This document shows positions 41,288 through 51,588 of a DNA stretch of 62,942 nucleotides, piece by piece. The notes under the pieces were generated by a model. That model saw only the letters and a list, made by a program, of their open reading frames with translations, searched no databases and had not been told where the DNA came from. The position numbers and the translations under genes were made by a program. The DNA comes from Candidatus Thioglobus sp. (GTDB lineage Bacteria > Pseudomonadota > Gammaproteobacteria > Arenicellales > UBA868), in assembly GCA_004212795.1 (NCBI GenBank), contig SHBR01000007.1, forward strand, positions 1 to 62,942, given 5' to 3'. Each line of letters opens with the position of its first letter. Position 1 is the first letter of the stretch.

Positions 41288-42720
41288 GCGAGATATCCTC
41301 CATTCAGCGTGTTGAGTTTCAAGACCGTGTTCGGACGGCGTTAAATGACGTTAATCTTCAACGCGCGATGGCAAAAGCGAAAAGCGGCTTTGTTGATAAA
41401 AGGCTCGAAGCAAAAAGCGCATTGCCTGAATTTGATCAAATCAGGGACGCTGCGCGCGATATCAAGGATCATGTGCTTTCTAATCTAGATACTTATTTAG
41501 AGTTATATGAAGAAAAAGTTATTGAAAATGGCGGCCATGTGCATTGGGCTCGAGATGCTGAGGAAGCTTGCAGTATCATCGCCGAGATTTGTAAAGCGTC
41601 AGGCGCTCGTACCGTAACAAAAGGCAAGTCGATGGTCTCTGAGGAGATGTATCTCAATCCGGCCCTGGAAGCGGTTGGAATGGAGGTCGTCGAAACGGAT
41701 TTAGGGGAGTACATCGTTCAGTTAGCGGGAGAAACCCCCAGCCATATTATCGCGCCAGCAGTCCATAAGACACGTGAGCAAATTACGGATTTGTTTCATG
41801 AGCACCATAGCCCGCTTGGTTACACTGATCGAGTGACTCAACGCGAAGCCTTAGTGAATGAGGCCAGGAGTGTACTCAGGGAGCGATTTGTGTCTGCAGA
41901 TGTTGGGATTACAGGCGCGAATTTTTTGGTCGCCGAAACAGGCGCAAACGTGATTGTGACCAACGAGGGTAACGGAGATCTCACCAGCTCCCTGCCAAAG
42001 GTGCATATCGTCACTGCGGGAATTGAAAAGGTGATTCCCTCTTTAGAGGATTTATCGGTTTTACTTCGAGTGCTCGCACGAAGCGCGACGGGACAGGAGT
42101 TTTCAGCTTACACGTCGATTTATTCGGGGCCACGTCGGCCAGAGGATGGTGAAGGGCCAGAGGCTTATCATGTCGTGCTACTCGATAACGGTCGTTCCAG
42201 TATGCTCGGCGGTGATTATCAATCGATGTTGCGCTGCATCCGGTGCGGCGCTTGCCTCAATCATTGCCCCGTTTATGGCGCAATCGGTGGGCACGCTTAC
42301 GGATGGATTTATCCGGGCCCCATGGGCTCTGTGCTTACTCCGCTTTTGAATGGCTTTGACAGCGCGGTGGATTTGCCAAATGCATGCACGCTTAATGGGC
42401 GCTGTAAGGAGGTTTGCCCTGTACACATTCCACTGTCTGACCTTCTGCTCAAGCATCGAACCGAGCAACACGAGAGAAAGTTAACCTCGGCAACGAGCCG
42501 CTGGATATTAACTGCATGGACTTGGTTGGTGAGACGACCTCGCTTTTATCAGGCGGTCATGGCGATACCCCTTTGGACGATGAATCGAATCAGCCGTGGT
42601 TCAGGGCGGTTGCGCTGGATTCCATTTGGACGGGGTTGGACGGACACCCGTGATTTTCCAGTGCCGTCGAGAAAGTCTTTTCTCCGACAATGGTACTCGC
42701 AGGAGAAAGGGCATGAGTGA
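41284..42720 (+). CDS. lutB: LutB-type iron-sulfur subunit of L-lactate oxidation
   Basis: A 478-residue protein with an N-terminal LUD domain (about residues 60-300) and a C-terminal ferredoxin region. The first cluster site, CIRCGACLNHCPVYG, is canonical. The second, CTLNGRCKEVCPVHI, has Asn at the position where many LutB proteins have Cys (CGAC), with a Cys three residues earlier. It should pass electrons from lactate toward the quinone pool. It overlaps lutC by 8 bases. Confidence 0.9.
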   Translation: MSEISSIQRVEFQDRVRTALNDVNLQRAMAKAKSGFVDKRLEAKSALPEFDQIRDAARDIKDHVLSNLDTYLELYEEKVIENGGHVHWARDAEEACSIIAEICKASGARTVTKGKSMVSEEMYLNPALEAVGMEVVETDLGEYIVQLAGETPSHIIAPAVHKTREQITDLFHEHHSPLGYTDRVTQREALVNEARSVLRERFVSADVGITGANFLVAETGANVIVTNEGNGDLTSSLPKVHIVTAGIEKVIPSLEDLSVLLRVLARSATGQEFSAYTSIYSGPRRPEDGEGPEAYHVVLLDNGRSSMLGGDYQSMLRCIRCGACLNHCPVYGAIGGHAYGWIYPGPMGSVLTPLLNGFDSAVDLPNACTLNGRCKEVCPVHIPLSDLLLKHRTEQHERKLTSATSRWILTAWTWLVRRPRFYQAVMAIPLWTMNRISRGSGRLRWIPFGRGWTDTRDFPVPSRKSFLRQWYSQEKGHE

Positions 42721-43366
42721 GGCGCGCCTTGAGATCCTGAACAACATCCGGAAGTCATTGACTGCGGGAGAGCCAAAGACAAGCCAGCGAACTTCAGAGT
42801 TAAGGGCTCGATTGAAATATACGGCTCCGCAAATTCAGCCTGGGTTCACTGACGATAATTTAACTCGATTTTGTGAAAAGCATGTTGCGGTTCATGGTAC
42901 CTATGAATTCATCAAGTTAGTTGATATTGAGGCGGCCGTCCTAAAGTACCTGCAAGGTTTAGATATTGATCCCCAGATTCATCTAGGTGCCGGACCCTGC
43001 TTGGATCAAGTGAAGTGGTCTGAGGGCGTGTTTACGTATAAAAAAAGTGCTGATAAGAATACCCGGGTTGCGGTTAGTGAGGCATTCGCCGCTGTTGCAG
43101 AGACAGGTACGCTGGTCATGTGCTCTGGAAGTGATTTGTTGCCGTCTCATAATTTTTTACCGGACGACCATATTGTCATCGTAGACTGTGATCGGATCGT
43201 TCGCTACCAGGAAGACGTTTGGCCGTTGTTACGTACAGGCGATCATTTTCCGCAAAGGGCGATCAATTTAATTACCGGACCATCGAAGACCGGAGACATA
43301 GAGCAGACGATTCAGTATGGCGCTCATGGCCCCCGTCGTTTACATGTTCTTATCGTGAAAGACTAG
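42713..43366 (+). CDS. lutC: LutC-type LUD domain protein
   Basis: A 217-residue LUD-domain protein starting at the ATG at 42713, with AGGAG seven bases upstream inside the end of lutB. A longer frame from 42596 is an overlap artefact. FAAVAETGTLVMCSGSD and the NLITGPSKTGDIEQTIQYGAHGPRRLHVLIV ending are LutC signatures. It is the third subunit of the lactate-oxidising set and completes the operon. Confidence 0.9.
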   Translation: MSEARLEILNNIRKSLTAGEPKTSQRTSELRARLKYTAPQIQPGFTDDNLTRFCEKHVAVHGTYEFIKLVDIEAAVLKYLQGLDIDPQIHLGAGPCLDQVKWSEGVFTYKKSADKNTRVAVSEAFAAVAETGTLVMCSGSDLLPSHNFLPDDHIVIVDCDRIVRYQEDVWPLLRTGDHFPQRAINLITGPSKTGDIEQTIQYGAHGPRRLHVLIVKD

Positions 43367-43473
43367 AGAATAACGATCGGGCGATCAGATATTTCTCGAC
43401 TCGTTATAATCTGTCGATGGTGATAATTGGATAACACGTTATTCAGCGACCCAGCGGGATTATAAGTAAGGCA

Positions 43474-43992
43474 ATGCAAGATAGTTTTTCTCAGGAACAG
43501 TTGTTGGAATGCGGACACGGTCGAATGTTTGGGGCCGGTAATGCTCAACTACCACTTCCACCGATGCTGATGTTTGACAGGATTACACATATCTCTGATG
43601 AAGGTGGTGAATATGGCAAGGGTGAGATCATCGCCGAACTTGATATTCACCCTGATCTTTGGTTCTTTAAATGCCACTTTGAGAATGATCCGGTCATGCC
43701 AGGATGTTTGGGGGTTGATGCACTTTGGCAATTGATTGGATTTTTTCTGGGATGGCGAGGGGGTCTAGGTCATGGCAGAGCGTTGGGGTCGGGTGAGATT
43801 CGGTTTACAGGTCAAGTGCAACCGGAAAGCAAGCGGGTTCGATACAAAGTGTCCTTGAAGCGTGTTGTGATGCGTCGACTTTATATGGGGATAGCAGATG
43901 GATGTGTCGAAGTTGACGATCAACTAATTTATACGGGTAAAGATTTGCGAGTGGGGTTGTTTACGTCGGATAATCAGGAGGCGGATAAATGA
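43474..43992 (+). CDS. fabA: 3-hydroxydecanoyl-ACP dehydratase/isomerase
   Basis: A 172-residue hotdog-fold enzyme. It dehydrates 3-hydroxydecanoyl-ACP and isomerises the product, the branch point for unsaturated fatty acids. The catalytic His68 lies in [22 protein letters not shown] together with Asp82, matching His70/Asp84 of Escherichia coli FabA. fabB follows with a 4-base overlap, the classic gammaproteobacterial fabAB pair. Confidence 0.96.
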   Translation: MQDSFSQEQLLECGHGRMFGAGNAQLPLPPMLMFDRITHISDEGGEYGKGEIIAELDIHPDLWFFKCHFENDPVMPGCLGVDALWQLIGFFLGWRGGLGHGRALGSGEIRFTGQVQPESKRVRYKVSLKRVVMRRLYMGIADGCVEVDDQLIYTGKDLRVGLFTSDNQEADK

Positions 43993-45206
43993 AACGCGTT
44001 GTCGTAACCGGCATGGGGATAGTGAGCAGTATTGGCACCGACGTTAACTCGGTCGAGTCTTCTCTGCGCGTGGGGAAGTCTGGAATCGAATTTTCAGAAG
44101 AGTATCAGCAACTGGGGTTTCGGTCCCAGGTAATGGGCAGCATCGAGATCGATTTAGACGCACTGATTGATCGCAAGCTGAAACGATTTATGGGCGACTC
44201 AGCCGCTTTTAACTATATTGCAATGCGCGAAGCGCTCGAAAGGTGCGGACTTAACGAAAGCCAGATCTCTAATCCTCGTACCGGAATTGTGGTGGGAAGT
44301 GGCGGTGGGTCGCCCGAGAATACTGTCGCCGCAGCTGATCTTTTAAGAGAAAAAGGCGTTAAAAGGGTAGGACCGTATAGGGTGACCCGAACGATGTCGA
44401 GCACAAATTCAGCCTGCTTAAGCACTGCATTCGCAATTAAAGGCGTGTCTTATTCTATTAGCTCCGCATGTTCGACAAGTGCTCATTGCATTGGGCACGG
44501 TATGGAGCTTATCCAAATGGGAAAACAGGATGTTGTATTTGCAGGTGGGGGGGAGGAACTGCACTGGTCAACATCGGTTTTGTTTGACGCAATGGGGGCA
44601 ATGTCAGCACGTTATAACGATGATCCTCAATCTGCATCCCGGACCTACGATGCGAATAGGGATGGCTTTGTCATCTCGGGAGGTGGTGGGTTATTAGTAT
44701 TGGAAGAGTTAGAGCATGCGAAAAAGCGTGGTGCAAATATTATTGCAGAGCTGGTGGGTTATGGCGCGAGCAGTGACGGACTTGATATGGTTCAGCCGTC
44801 CGGCGAGGGCGCCATTCGGTGCATGAATCTGGCGCTGGCGGAGGTTAAGGAACCGGTCGATTACATTAATACTCACGGCACCAGCACGCCAGTTGGAGAC
44901 ATTCAGGAGCTCGATTCGATCAAGGCAGTTTTTGGTGATTCACTGCCTCGAATAAGTGCGACAAAATCACTTACCGGTCATGCACTCGGTGCTGCCGGCG
45001 TGAACGAGGCGATCTATTCGCTGATAATGATGAATGGCGGTTTTATTGCACCATCGATTAATATCGAAAACCTGGATCCAAAGGCCTTAGGATTTCCGAT
45101 CGTTCAGGTTCCGACTGAGTCCACCGGACTGAATACCGTCATGTCGAATAGCTTTGGTTTTGGCGGTACAAATGCGTCTTTGGTCTTTCAACGGTATGTT
45201 GACTGA
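43989..45206 (+). CDS. fabB: 3-oxoacyl-ACP synthase I
   Basis: A 405-residue ketoacyl synthase that elongates the cis-3-decenoyl-ACP made by FabA. The catalytic triad is visible: Cys in [14 protein letters not shown] (about residue 162), His in [11 protein letters not shown] and His in [12 protein letters not shown]. The ending [18 protein letters not shown] is typical. It is translationally coupled to fabA and convergent with ispG. Confidence 0.96.
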   Translation: MKRVVVTGMGIVSSIGTDVNSVESSLRVGKSGIEFSEEYQQLGFRSQVMGSIEIDLDALIDRKLKRFMGDSAAFNYIAMREALERCGLNESQISNPRTGIVVGSGGGSPENTVAAADLLREKGVKRVGPYRVTRTMSSTNSACLSTAFAIKGVSYSISSACSTSAHCIGHGMELIQMGKQDVVFAGGGEELHWSTSVLFDAMGAMSARYNDDPQSASRTYDANRDGFVISGGGGLLVLEELEHAKKRGANIIAELVGYGASSDGLDMVQPSGEGAIRCMNLALAEVKEPVDYINTHGTSTPVGDIQELDSIKAVFGDSLPRISATKSLTGHALGAAGVNEAIYSLIMMNGGFIAPSINIENLDPKALGFPIVQVPTESTGLNTVMSNSFGFGGTNASLVFQRYVD

Positions 45207-45268
45207 ATTCGTATTCAGATGATGAAGCGTCCATTCTTCAGAATTTAAACCGTTGGTGTGTGAAAGAG

Positions 45269-46477
45269 TTAGCCAAAACGGCTCTGGACATACTTCTCTA
45301 CGATGTCGATGAACTGTGTCGAAATATTCTCTCCGCGTAGCGTGCAAATTTTCTTGCCGTCTTGGAAGACAGGCGCGACTGGATTTTCCCCTGTACCCGG
45401 CAAGCTGATACCGATGTCAGCCTGTTTACTTTCGCCTGGACCGTTGACCACGCACCCCATGACCGCTACGGACAGTGTTTCTGCTCCGGGAAATTCACTC
45501 TTCCATGAGTTCATCTTTTCACGAAGGTGGGTCTGGACATCTGCGGCAAGATGTTGAAAATAGTCGCTGGTGGTGCGCCCGCATCCGGGGCACGCGGTGA
45601 CCTGTGGAGCAAAACTTCGTAAACCCAATGATTGCAAGACTTCTTGGGCGATTTGAACTTCGCGGGTGCGAGTTTCTCCGGGACGCGGCGTTAAAGAGAC
45701 CCGAATCGTATCCCCGATACCTTGATGTAATAAGAGCGTTAGCCCTGCAGTCGACGACACCACTCCCTTGTCTCCCATCCCCGCTTCTGTCAAACCCAAA
45801 TGCAGTGGCAGAGTTGAGCGTGATGCGAGAGTTTCATAAACACCAACGAGTTCATTAACAGCGCTGACTTTCGCTGAGAGAATGATCTGATTGGGCTTGA
45901 GTCCTTCCCGCTGTGCAAGTTCAGCGCTATTGATAGCAGAGTCGACCAGAGCTTCTCGCGTAACAAGAGACAATGGCCGTGGATTACTTTTAGCGGCGTT
46001 CTCATCGAGTTTTGAAGCAAGCAGTTGCTGATCCAGGGATCCCCAGTTCACGCCAATTCGGATCGGCTTTTGTCTTATACAGGCCTGCTCGACCATTTCG
46101 CAAAATCGCGCATCACGCTTGTCGCCCTGACCCACGTTTCCTGGATTAATCCGGTACTTATCTAACGCTTCCGCGCAATCATCGAATTCCTTGAGGAGCG
46201 TGTGGCCGTTATAGTGAAAATCACCAACGAGCGGGACCTGATACCCCTGCGCTTGCAACCGTCCGCGGATCACGGGCACGGCTCGAGCGGCAAGTTCATT
46301 GTTTACCGTAATTCTGACGATTTCTGAGCCGGCATCTGCCAAGTCCATGATCTGGCGTGACGTGGCTTCGATGTTAGCGGTATCCGTGTTGGTCATGGAC
46401 TGGACCACAATGGGCGAATCTCCACCGATATTGATATTGCCCACTCGCACCTGATGAGTTTTTTTCCTTGTCGTCAT
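45269..46477 (-). CDS. ispG: 4-hydroxy-3-methylbut-2-enyl diphosphate synthase
   Basis: A 402-residue enzyme of the MEP isoprenoid pathway, converting MEcPP to HMBPP with a 4Fe-4S cluster. The TIM-barrel N-terminus ([15 protein letters not shown]) and the C-terminal cluster domain are present, with ligands in [12 protein letters not shown] and GCVVNGPGE. Another pathway gene, dxs, lies at 54.6 kb. It stands alone between the convergent fabB and the mccB gene on the same strand 47 bases upstream, so co-transcription with the leucine-degradation genes is possible. Confidence 0.95.
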   Translation of the reverse strand: MTTRKKTHQVRVGNINIGGDSPIVVQSMTNTDTANIEATSRQIMDLADAGSEIVRITVNNELAARAVPVIRGRLQAQGYQVPLVGDFHYNGHTLLKEFDDCAEALDKYRINPGNVGQGDKRDARFCEMVEQACIRQKPIRIGVNWGSLDQQLLASKLDENAAKSNPRPLSLVTREALVDSAINSAELAQREGLKPNQIILSAKVSAVNELVGVYETLASRSTLPLHLGLTEAGMGDKGVVSSTAGLTLLLHQGIGDTIRVSLTPRPGETRTREVQIAQEVLQSLGLRSFAPQVTACPGCGRTTSDYFQHLAADVQTHLREKMNSWKSEFPGAETLSVAVMGCVVNGPGESKQADIGISLPGTGENPVAPVFQDGKKICTLRGENISTQFIDIVEKYVQSRFG

Positions 46478-46524
46478 AAGAGTTAATTTAAAAATTTTTT
46501 GAGTAAAAAGCCATGCATACTTTG

Positions 46525-48132
46525 CTACATTCGAAAAACGCCAAACTCACTCTTAGTGACCGGTGCATTACTTACCGTAGATAAGGCAATTGACAGTACT
46601 TTGCGAGTATCAGTAGGGTCAATAATGCCATCATCCCAAAGGCGTGCGCTCGAATAGATCGGGTGTCCTTGTTCTTCGTACTGCTTTAGAATTTTTGATC
46701 TAAACTTTTGTGCGTCGATTTTTGTCGCTTGACTCTTGGGGTCTTTTCCGTCGCTGGCTCCAACTTGGGCTAACACCTGCGCTGCAGTCTCGCCGCCCAT
46801 GACCGAAATTCTGGCGTTGGGCCACATCCACAAGAAGCGAGGGTCATAAGCCCGACCACACATGCCGTAGTTTCCGGCACCAAAGCTGCCCCCTACGATC
46901 ACAGTTAACTTAGGCACTCTTGCACAGGCCACTGCGTTGACAAGTTTAGCGCCATCTCGTGCAATCCCGCCATGCTCATAACGACTTCCCACCATAAATC
47001 CGGTAATGTTCTGGAGAAAAAGAATGGGGATGCCGCGTTGGGCGCACAGTTCAATAAAGTGAGCACCTTTTAACGCTGACTCAGAAAACAAAATACCATT
47101 ATTCGCGATGATTCCGATGGCATAGCCATTGATTTTTGCAAAAGCACATATAAGCGTTTTGCCATAACGCGCTTTGAATTCCAGAAAGTCGCTGTCGTCA
47201 ACAATCCGACAGATCACTTCGCGAATATCAAAGGGTAATCTTGAATCTGCTGGCACCACGCCATATAACTCCTCTACCGCATAACGGGGTTCTAAAGGAT
47301 TAGCGGCTGGCTCAACCGCAACAGCCGGGCGATTAAGGTCCTTGATAACCTGTCGCGTGAGTTGAAGTGCGTGATGGTCATCATCTGCTAAGTAGTCGGC
47401 AACACCTGAGATTCGGGTATGGATATCGGCGCCTCCAAGCGCTTCGGATGTCACCTCTTCCCCAGTTGCCGCTTTGACTAGCGGCGGCCCTCCGAGAAAA
47501 ATAGTTCCTTGCCGCCGAACGATAATGGCTTGATCCGACATTGCTGGAACATACGCGCCACCGGCTGTGCACGAACCCATAACCACGGCGATTTGAGGGA
47601 TACCTTGCGCTGACATGTTAGCTTGATTGAAAAAGATCCGACCAAAATGCTCACGATCCGGAAATACCTCATCTTGCTGAGGAAGATAAGCGCCTCCTGA
47701 GTCAACGAGATAAATGCAGGGCAAATTATTTTCTGCAGCGATTGTTTGTGCGCGAAGATGTTTTTTGACTGTAATAGGGTAGTAGGTGCCACCCTTAACC
47801 GTTGCATCATTTGCAACGATGACGCAAGGTCGTTGATCGATCTGCCCGATGCCGGTAACGATTCCGCCCGATGGAACATCGTCATCGTAAAGCGCCCAAC
47901 CGGCGAGCTCAGATAGTTCCAGAAAAAAACTACCCGGATCGATAAGCGCTTGAATGCGATCCCTTGGCAGTAACTTACCTCTTGATATGTGGCGCTGGAG
48001 CGATTTTTCACTGCCGCCGCCTCGCGATTTTTTTATTGCCTTCGCGATCGCCTTTGACTTTTTGAGCATCAAACCGCGGTTATTTAAAAATTCCGCGCTT
48101 TTAGGGTCAAGGCGGCTCTTGAAATGACTCAT
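46525..48132 (-). CDS. mccB: Acyl-CoA carboxylase carboxyltransferase subunit, methylcrotonyl-CoA carboxylase beta type
   Basis: A 535-residue carboxyltransferase. The [23 protein letters not shown] start, [21 protein letters not shown] and [16 protein letters not shown] mark the MccB/LiuB clade that carboxylates 3-methylcrotonyl-CoA in leucine breakdown. The biotin-carrying alpha subunit (mccA/liuD) would normally be adjacent but is not found here. It lies 27 bases after the thiolase gene. Confidence 0.92.
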   Translation of the reverse strand: MSHFKSRLDPKSAEFLNNRGLMLKKSKAIAKAIKKSRGGGSEKSLQRHISRGKLLPRDRIQALIDPGSFFLELSELAGWALYDDDVPSGGIVTGIGQIDQRPCVIVANDATVKGGTYYPITVKKHLRAQTIAAENNLPCIYLVDSGGAYLPQQDEVFPDREHFGRIFFNQANMSAQGIPQIAVVMGSCTAGGAYVPAMSDQAIIVRRQGTIFLGGPPLVKAATGEEVTSEALGGADIHTRISGVADYLADDDHHALQLTRQVIKDLNRPAVAVEPAANPLEPRYAVEELYGVVPADSRLPFDIREVICRIVDDSDFLEFKARYGKTLICAFAKINGYAIGIIANNGILFSESALKGAHFIELCAQRGIPILFLQNITGFMVGSRYEHGGIARDGAKLVNAVACARVPKLTVIVGGSFGAGNYGMCGRAYDPRFLWMWPNARISVMGGETAAQVLAQVGASDGKDPKSQATKIDAQKFRSKILKQYEEQGHPIYSSARLWDDGIIDPTDTRKVLSIALSTVSNAPVTKSEFGVFRM

Positions 48133-48159
48133 AAATCAGATTGTGGAAGATAGAAAATC

Positions 48160-49347
48160 TTAGACGATTCGCTCGAACGCCATGGCTGTGGCTTCCCCGC
48201 CACCAATGCAGAGTGCGGCAATGCCACGCCGTAGTCCGTTTCGTTCAAGTGCGTGCAATAGTGTGACAATAATTCGAGCACCGGAGGCGCCGACAGGATG
48301 GCCCAACGCGCAAGCCCCTCCATGAATATTCAGCTTTTCGTGAGGAATCTGCAGATCATGCATGGCAGCCATGGCAACAACCGCAAATGCTTCGTTAATC
48401 TCAAATAAGTCAACGGTAGAAGTTTCCCAGCCGAGTGTATCGAGTAATTTTCGGATTGCAAAGATAGGCGCGGTGGTAAAAAGCCCCGGCTCTTGTGCAA
48501 AGCTTGAGTGTCCCCAGACCCGAGCGAGCGGTACATGGCCGCCGCGTTCTGCATTGGATAGTTTCATCATAACGAGCGCAGCGGCGCCGTCAGAGATTGA
48601 GCTTGAATTTGCTGCCGTTACGCTACCGTCCTTTCGAAATGCTGGTTTTAATGATGGAATTTTCTCGATATTTGCGGTAAGTGGTTGCTGATCGGTGTCA
48701 ACGGAAACGGTTTCATTTCGCCTGGTTACTGATACTGGCGTAATCTCACGGCGGAAAGCACCGTTTTCGATAGCCTCGGTCGCCCGTGTCAGTGATTCGA
48801 TCGCAAAACCATCTTGGTCCTCTCGACTAAAGTGATAACGCTGGGCGCAGTCTTCCGCGAAATGACCCATCAGCTTTCCAGGCTCATAAGCGTCTTCGAG
48901 GCCATCAATAAACATGTGATCGAGGATTTCGCTGTTACCAAGTCGATAGCCTGAGCGGGCTTTCTGAAGAAGATATGGCGCGCGACTCATACTCTCCAGA
49001 CCTCCTGTGACGGTAATCTCGGCGCTACCGGACACAATAAGATCATGGCCTAGCATGGCGGCTTTCATTCCAGAGCCACACATCTTGTTAATCGTTGTGC
49101 ACGGCGTCCAAAGTGGTAAGCCTCCGCCGAGAGCTGCTTGTCTGGCAGGAGCCTGGCGCAAGCCTGCAGGCAATACACAACCCATAATGACTTCCTCGAC
49201 TGATTCGGGCTCAATAGCCGAACGTTCGATTGCGGCGGCAATCGCCGTGGCGCCAAGGTTTGTGGCAGAAACATCTGAGAGCACTCCCTGGAACGATCCA
49301 ATCGGAGTGCGGGCAGCGCCAGTGATAACAATAGGATCATCTTGCAT
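48160..49347 (-). CDS. Acetyl-CoA C-acetyltransferase (thiolase)
   Basis: A 395-residue thiolase. The acyl-binding Cys is in INKMCGSGMKA (about residue 90), followed by NEAFAVV, the His in GGACALGHPVGASG and the second Cys in ALCIGGGEATA. In a leucine-degradation setting it would cleave or form acetoacetyl-CoA at the end of the pathway. It lies 11 bases after the isovaleryl-CoA dehydrogenase gene and before mccB. Confidence 0.93.
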   Translation of the reverse strand: MQDDPIVITGAARTPIGSFQGVLSDVSATNLGATAIAAAIERSAIEPESVEEVIMGCVLPAGLRQAPARQAALGGGLPLWTPCTTINKMCGSGMKAAMLGHDLIVSGSAEITVTGGLESMSRAPYLLQKARSGYRLGNSEILDHMFIDGLEDAYEPGKLMGHFAEDCAQRYHFSREDQDGFAIESLTRATEAIENGAFRREITPVSVTRRNETVSVDTDQQPLTANIEKIPSLKPAFRKDGSVTAANSSSISDGAAALVMMKLSNAERGGHVPLARVWGHSSFAQEPGLFTTAPIFAIRKLLDTLGWETSTVDLFEINEAFAVVAMAAMHDLQIPHEKLNIHGGACALGHPVGASGARIIVTLLHALERNGLRRGIAALCIGGGEATAMAFERIV

Positions 49348-49358
49348 GGTCTTGTTTC

Positions 49359-50531
49359 CTACACGCTTTCGTTGAAAAGTTCTCGGGCGATTAGCATTCT
49401 TCTGATCTCGCTTGTGCCTGCGCCAATTTCATATAGTTTTGCATCTCTTAAAATTCGTCCTGTGCCTTGCTCGTTTACGTATCCGGAGCCGCCCAGTATT
49501 TGAATAGCCTGCAGTGCCATCTGCGTGGCTCGTTCGGCACTATAAAGAATAGCACCCGCCGCATCTTTTCTTGTCGTTTCGCCAGCGTCACATGCACTCG
49601 CGACTGCATAAACGTAGGCACGGCATGCATTAAGTTCAGTGTACATATCGGCTAGTTTTGCCTGAATCATTTGAAAACTGCCAATCGGTTGACCAAACTG
49701 CTCGCGATCATGAACGTAGGGTAGGACAATATCTAGACAGGCTTGCATCAGGCCAAGCGGCCCCCCTGCCAGTACAACACGCTCGTAATCCAGACCACTC
49801 ATAAGAACGCCAACACCAGCGTTTTCGACCCCTAATATTTGGGTCTCCGGTACTTCGCATTCCTCAAAGATTAACTCACAGGTGTTTGATCCGCGCATAC
49901 CCAGTTTATCGAGTTTAGGACCTACTGAAAAACCAGAAAATTCTTTTTCAATAATAAAAGCGGTTATGCCGCGTGGCCCCGCATCTAGATCAGTTTTCGC
50001 ATAGACCACCAGCGTATCTGCATCAGGACCGTTGGTAATCCACATCTTAGTCCCATTTAAGATAAAACGATCACCTTGTCTATCGGCGCGTAAACGCATG
50101 CTAACGACATCGGAACCTGCATTATGCTCGCTCATTGCGAGTGCGCCGACGTGCGTCCCCTGAATAAGGGCGGGGAGATACTTTTCTTTTTGACTTTTTG
50201 ATCCGTTTCTGAATATTTGATTGACACACAGGTTGGAGTGAGCGCCGTAGGACAGCCCAACAGAGCCCGACGCCCGACTGATCTCTTCCATCGCAATGGT
50301 ATGTTCTAGATAACCCATGCCGGCGCCGCCAAACTGAGGATCAATCGTGACCCCAAGCAGTCCAAGTTCGCCCAATTTTTTCCACAAGTCTGAAGGGAAG
50401 GTATTGTCCCGATCAATTTGATTGGCGCGAGGTGCGATTTCGGCAGCGGTAAATTCAGCTACGGTTTCGCGCAGAAGATCGATCGATTCTCCATGCGAAA
50501 AGCGAAGTCCGGATACGTTGGGGGAAGCCAT
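49359..50531 (-). CDS. ivd: Isovaleryl-CoA dehydrogenase
   Basis: An acyl-CoA dehydrogenase of 390 residues (394 if translation begins at the ATG at 50543). The catalytic Glu in [15 protein letters not shown] stands at the position used by isovaleryl-CoA dehydrogenases rather than at the late position of other ACADs. [14 protein letters not shown] and [17 protein letters not shown] are FAD/substrate segments. It converts isovaleryl-CoA to 3-methylcrotonyl-CoA. No ribosome-binding site precedes either start, and the predicted transcript start is close, so the leader is very short. It is the first gene of the ivd-thiolase-mccB set. Confidence 0.92.
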   Translation of the reverse strand: MASPNVSGLRFSHGESIDLLRETVAEFTAAEIAPRANQIDRDNTFPSDLWKKLGELGLLGVTIDPQFGGAGMGYLEHTIAMEEISRASGSVGLSYGAHSNLCVNQIFRNGSKSQKEKYLPALIQGTHVGALAMSEHNAGSDVVSMRLRADRQGDRFILNGTKMWITNGPDADTLVVYAKTDLDAGPRGITAFIIEKEFSGFSVGPKLDKLGMRGSNTCELIFEECEVPETQILGVENAGVGVLMSGLDYERVVLAGGPLGLMQACLDIVLPYVHDREQFGQPIGSFQMIQAKLADMYTELNACRAYVYAVASACDAGETTRKDAAGAILYSAERATQMALQAIQILGGSGYVNEQGTGRILRDAKLYEIGAGTSEIRRMLIARELFNESV

Positions 50532-50559
50532 AGGCGGGCACATTTGGGTTGAATGCGTA

Positions 50560-50593
50560 ATTCTAGATTGACGTTTACGTAAACGTCAATCTA
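50560..50593 (-). promoter_or_regulatory. Promoter with perfect 30-bp palindromic operator for ivd operon
   Basis: Bases 50564-50593 are a perfect palindrome (half-site TAGATTGACGTTTAC). On the minus strand it contains TTGACG (-35, 50589-50584), an 18-bp spacer and TAGAAT (-10, 50565-50560), so the operator symmetry spans the spacer. On the plus strand the same TTGACG is followed 18 bp later by TAATAA, which would serve the divergent hydrolase gene. The layout fits a MerR-family regulator such as LiuR of branched-chain degradation, but no regulator gene is here. Confidence 0.7.
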
Positions 50594-50744
50594 ATAATCG
50601 AAAAATATTCCTCCGGTGGTCTGTTTCTTCGATTATTGGGCAAACCCAAAAGGTTTAGAGGTGACTTTTTGTTAAATTTACCGTTTCTATGCCGATCTAA
50701 TACGCTTTTTCGTGATCCGGCTTTTTAAAGAGAATTTAAAAGAC

Positions 50745-51512
50745 ATGCCGCAACCTAAAGACAATAGTCTGGGATGGGTTCGATCCGAAGACGGCTGTTT
50801 GCTCGCGTATAAGAAACAGTCGGGGTTGAAGCCATGGGTAATTTTTCTCGGCGGGTTTAGGTCCGACATGGAAGGATTGAAAGCGCAATACTTAGCAAAG
50901 TGGTGTGAATCTAAGGGGCGTGCTTTTTTGAGACTGGATTACTCCGCCCATGGAAAGTCTGAAGGGGTTTTTGACCAAGGATCTATTAGTCGATGGACGA
51001 CCGATACTTTAACGGTCCTCCGAGAAATTGGCACAGAACCTTGTGTATTGGTCGGATCGAGCATGGGTGGCTGGATCATGCTGAGGGTTGCTCTTGCGAT
51101 TTCTCAACAAGTTAAAGGCCTGATTGGGATTGCCGCTGCACCTGACTTTACGCGAAGCTTGGTTTCTCGAGAATTAACGTCGGCCCAAAAAGCGTCTTTG
51201 CGAGAAACAGGAAAGGTAAAGCTATCAAGCGAGTATGATCCGGTGGGATTTGATCTTACTCAGGCATTCATTGACGATGGGGAGTCTTGCTGCGTTCTGG
51301 ATAAGCCATTGCCGATTAATCTGCCTGTGAACCTGATTCAGGGCTGCAAAGATGCTGAGGTACCATGGGAAACAGCTTTGCATCTTGCTGATGCGTTAGA
51401 AAGTCAGGATGTTAATGTGCAGTTGATTAAAGATGGCGACCATCGTTTATCTAGTCCATCTCAATTAAAACTAATCGAGATAGCCTTGGAGCATCTTTTG
51501 GCACGTGTCTAG
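50745..51512 (+). CDS. Alpha/beta hydrolase
   Basis: A 255-residue hydrolase from the ATG at 50745 (MPQPKDNSLGWV). A GTG 33 bases earlier is possible. The nucleophile elbow is VGSSMGGW, the strand-loop LRLDYSAHGKSEG precedes it, the acid is probably in QGCKDAEVPWE and the His in KDGDHRLSSP. The compact form and the HRLSSP ending resemble small carboxylesterase/thioesterase-like proteins. No substrate can be named. It may be driven by the plus-strand half of the palindromic promoter. Confidence 0.85.
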   Translation: MPQPKDNSLGWVRSEDGCLLAYKKQSGLKPWVIFLGGFRSDMEGLKAQYLAKWCESKGRAFLRLDYSAHGKSEGVFDQGSISRWTTDTLTVLREIGTEPCVLVGSSMGGWIMLRVALAISQQVKGLIGIAAAPDFTRSLVSRELTSAQKASLRETGKVKLSSEYDPVGFDLTQAFIDDGESCCVLDKPLPINLPVNLIQGCKDAEVPWETALHLADALESQDVNVQLIKDGDHRLSSPSQLKLIEIALEHLLARV

Positions 51513-51588
51513 CAACGCCCGTGTAACGGTGCTGTGTCCGTGCCACTTTTCTAACGCCGATTGAAAACCCCAGGGTCAAAGTTAAATT

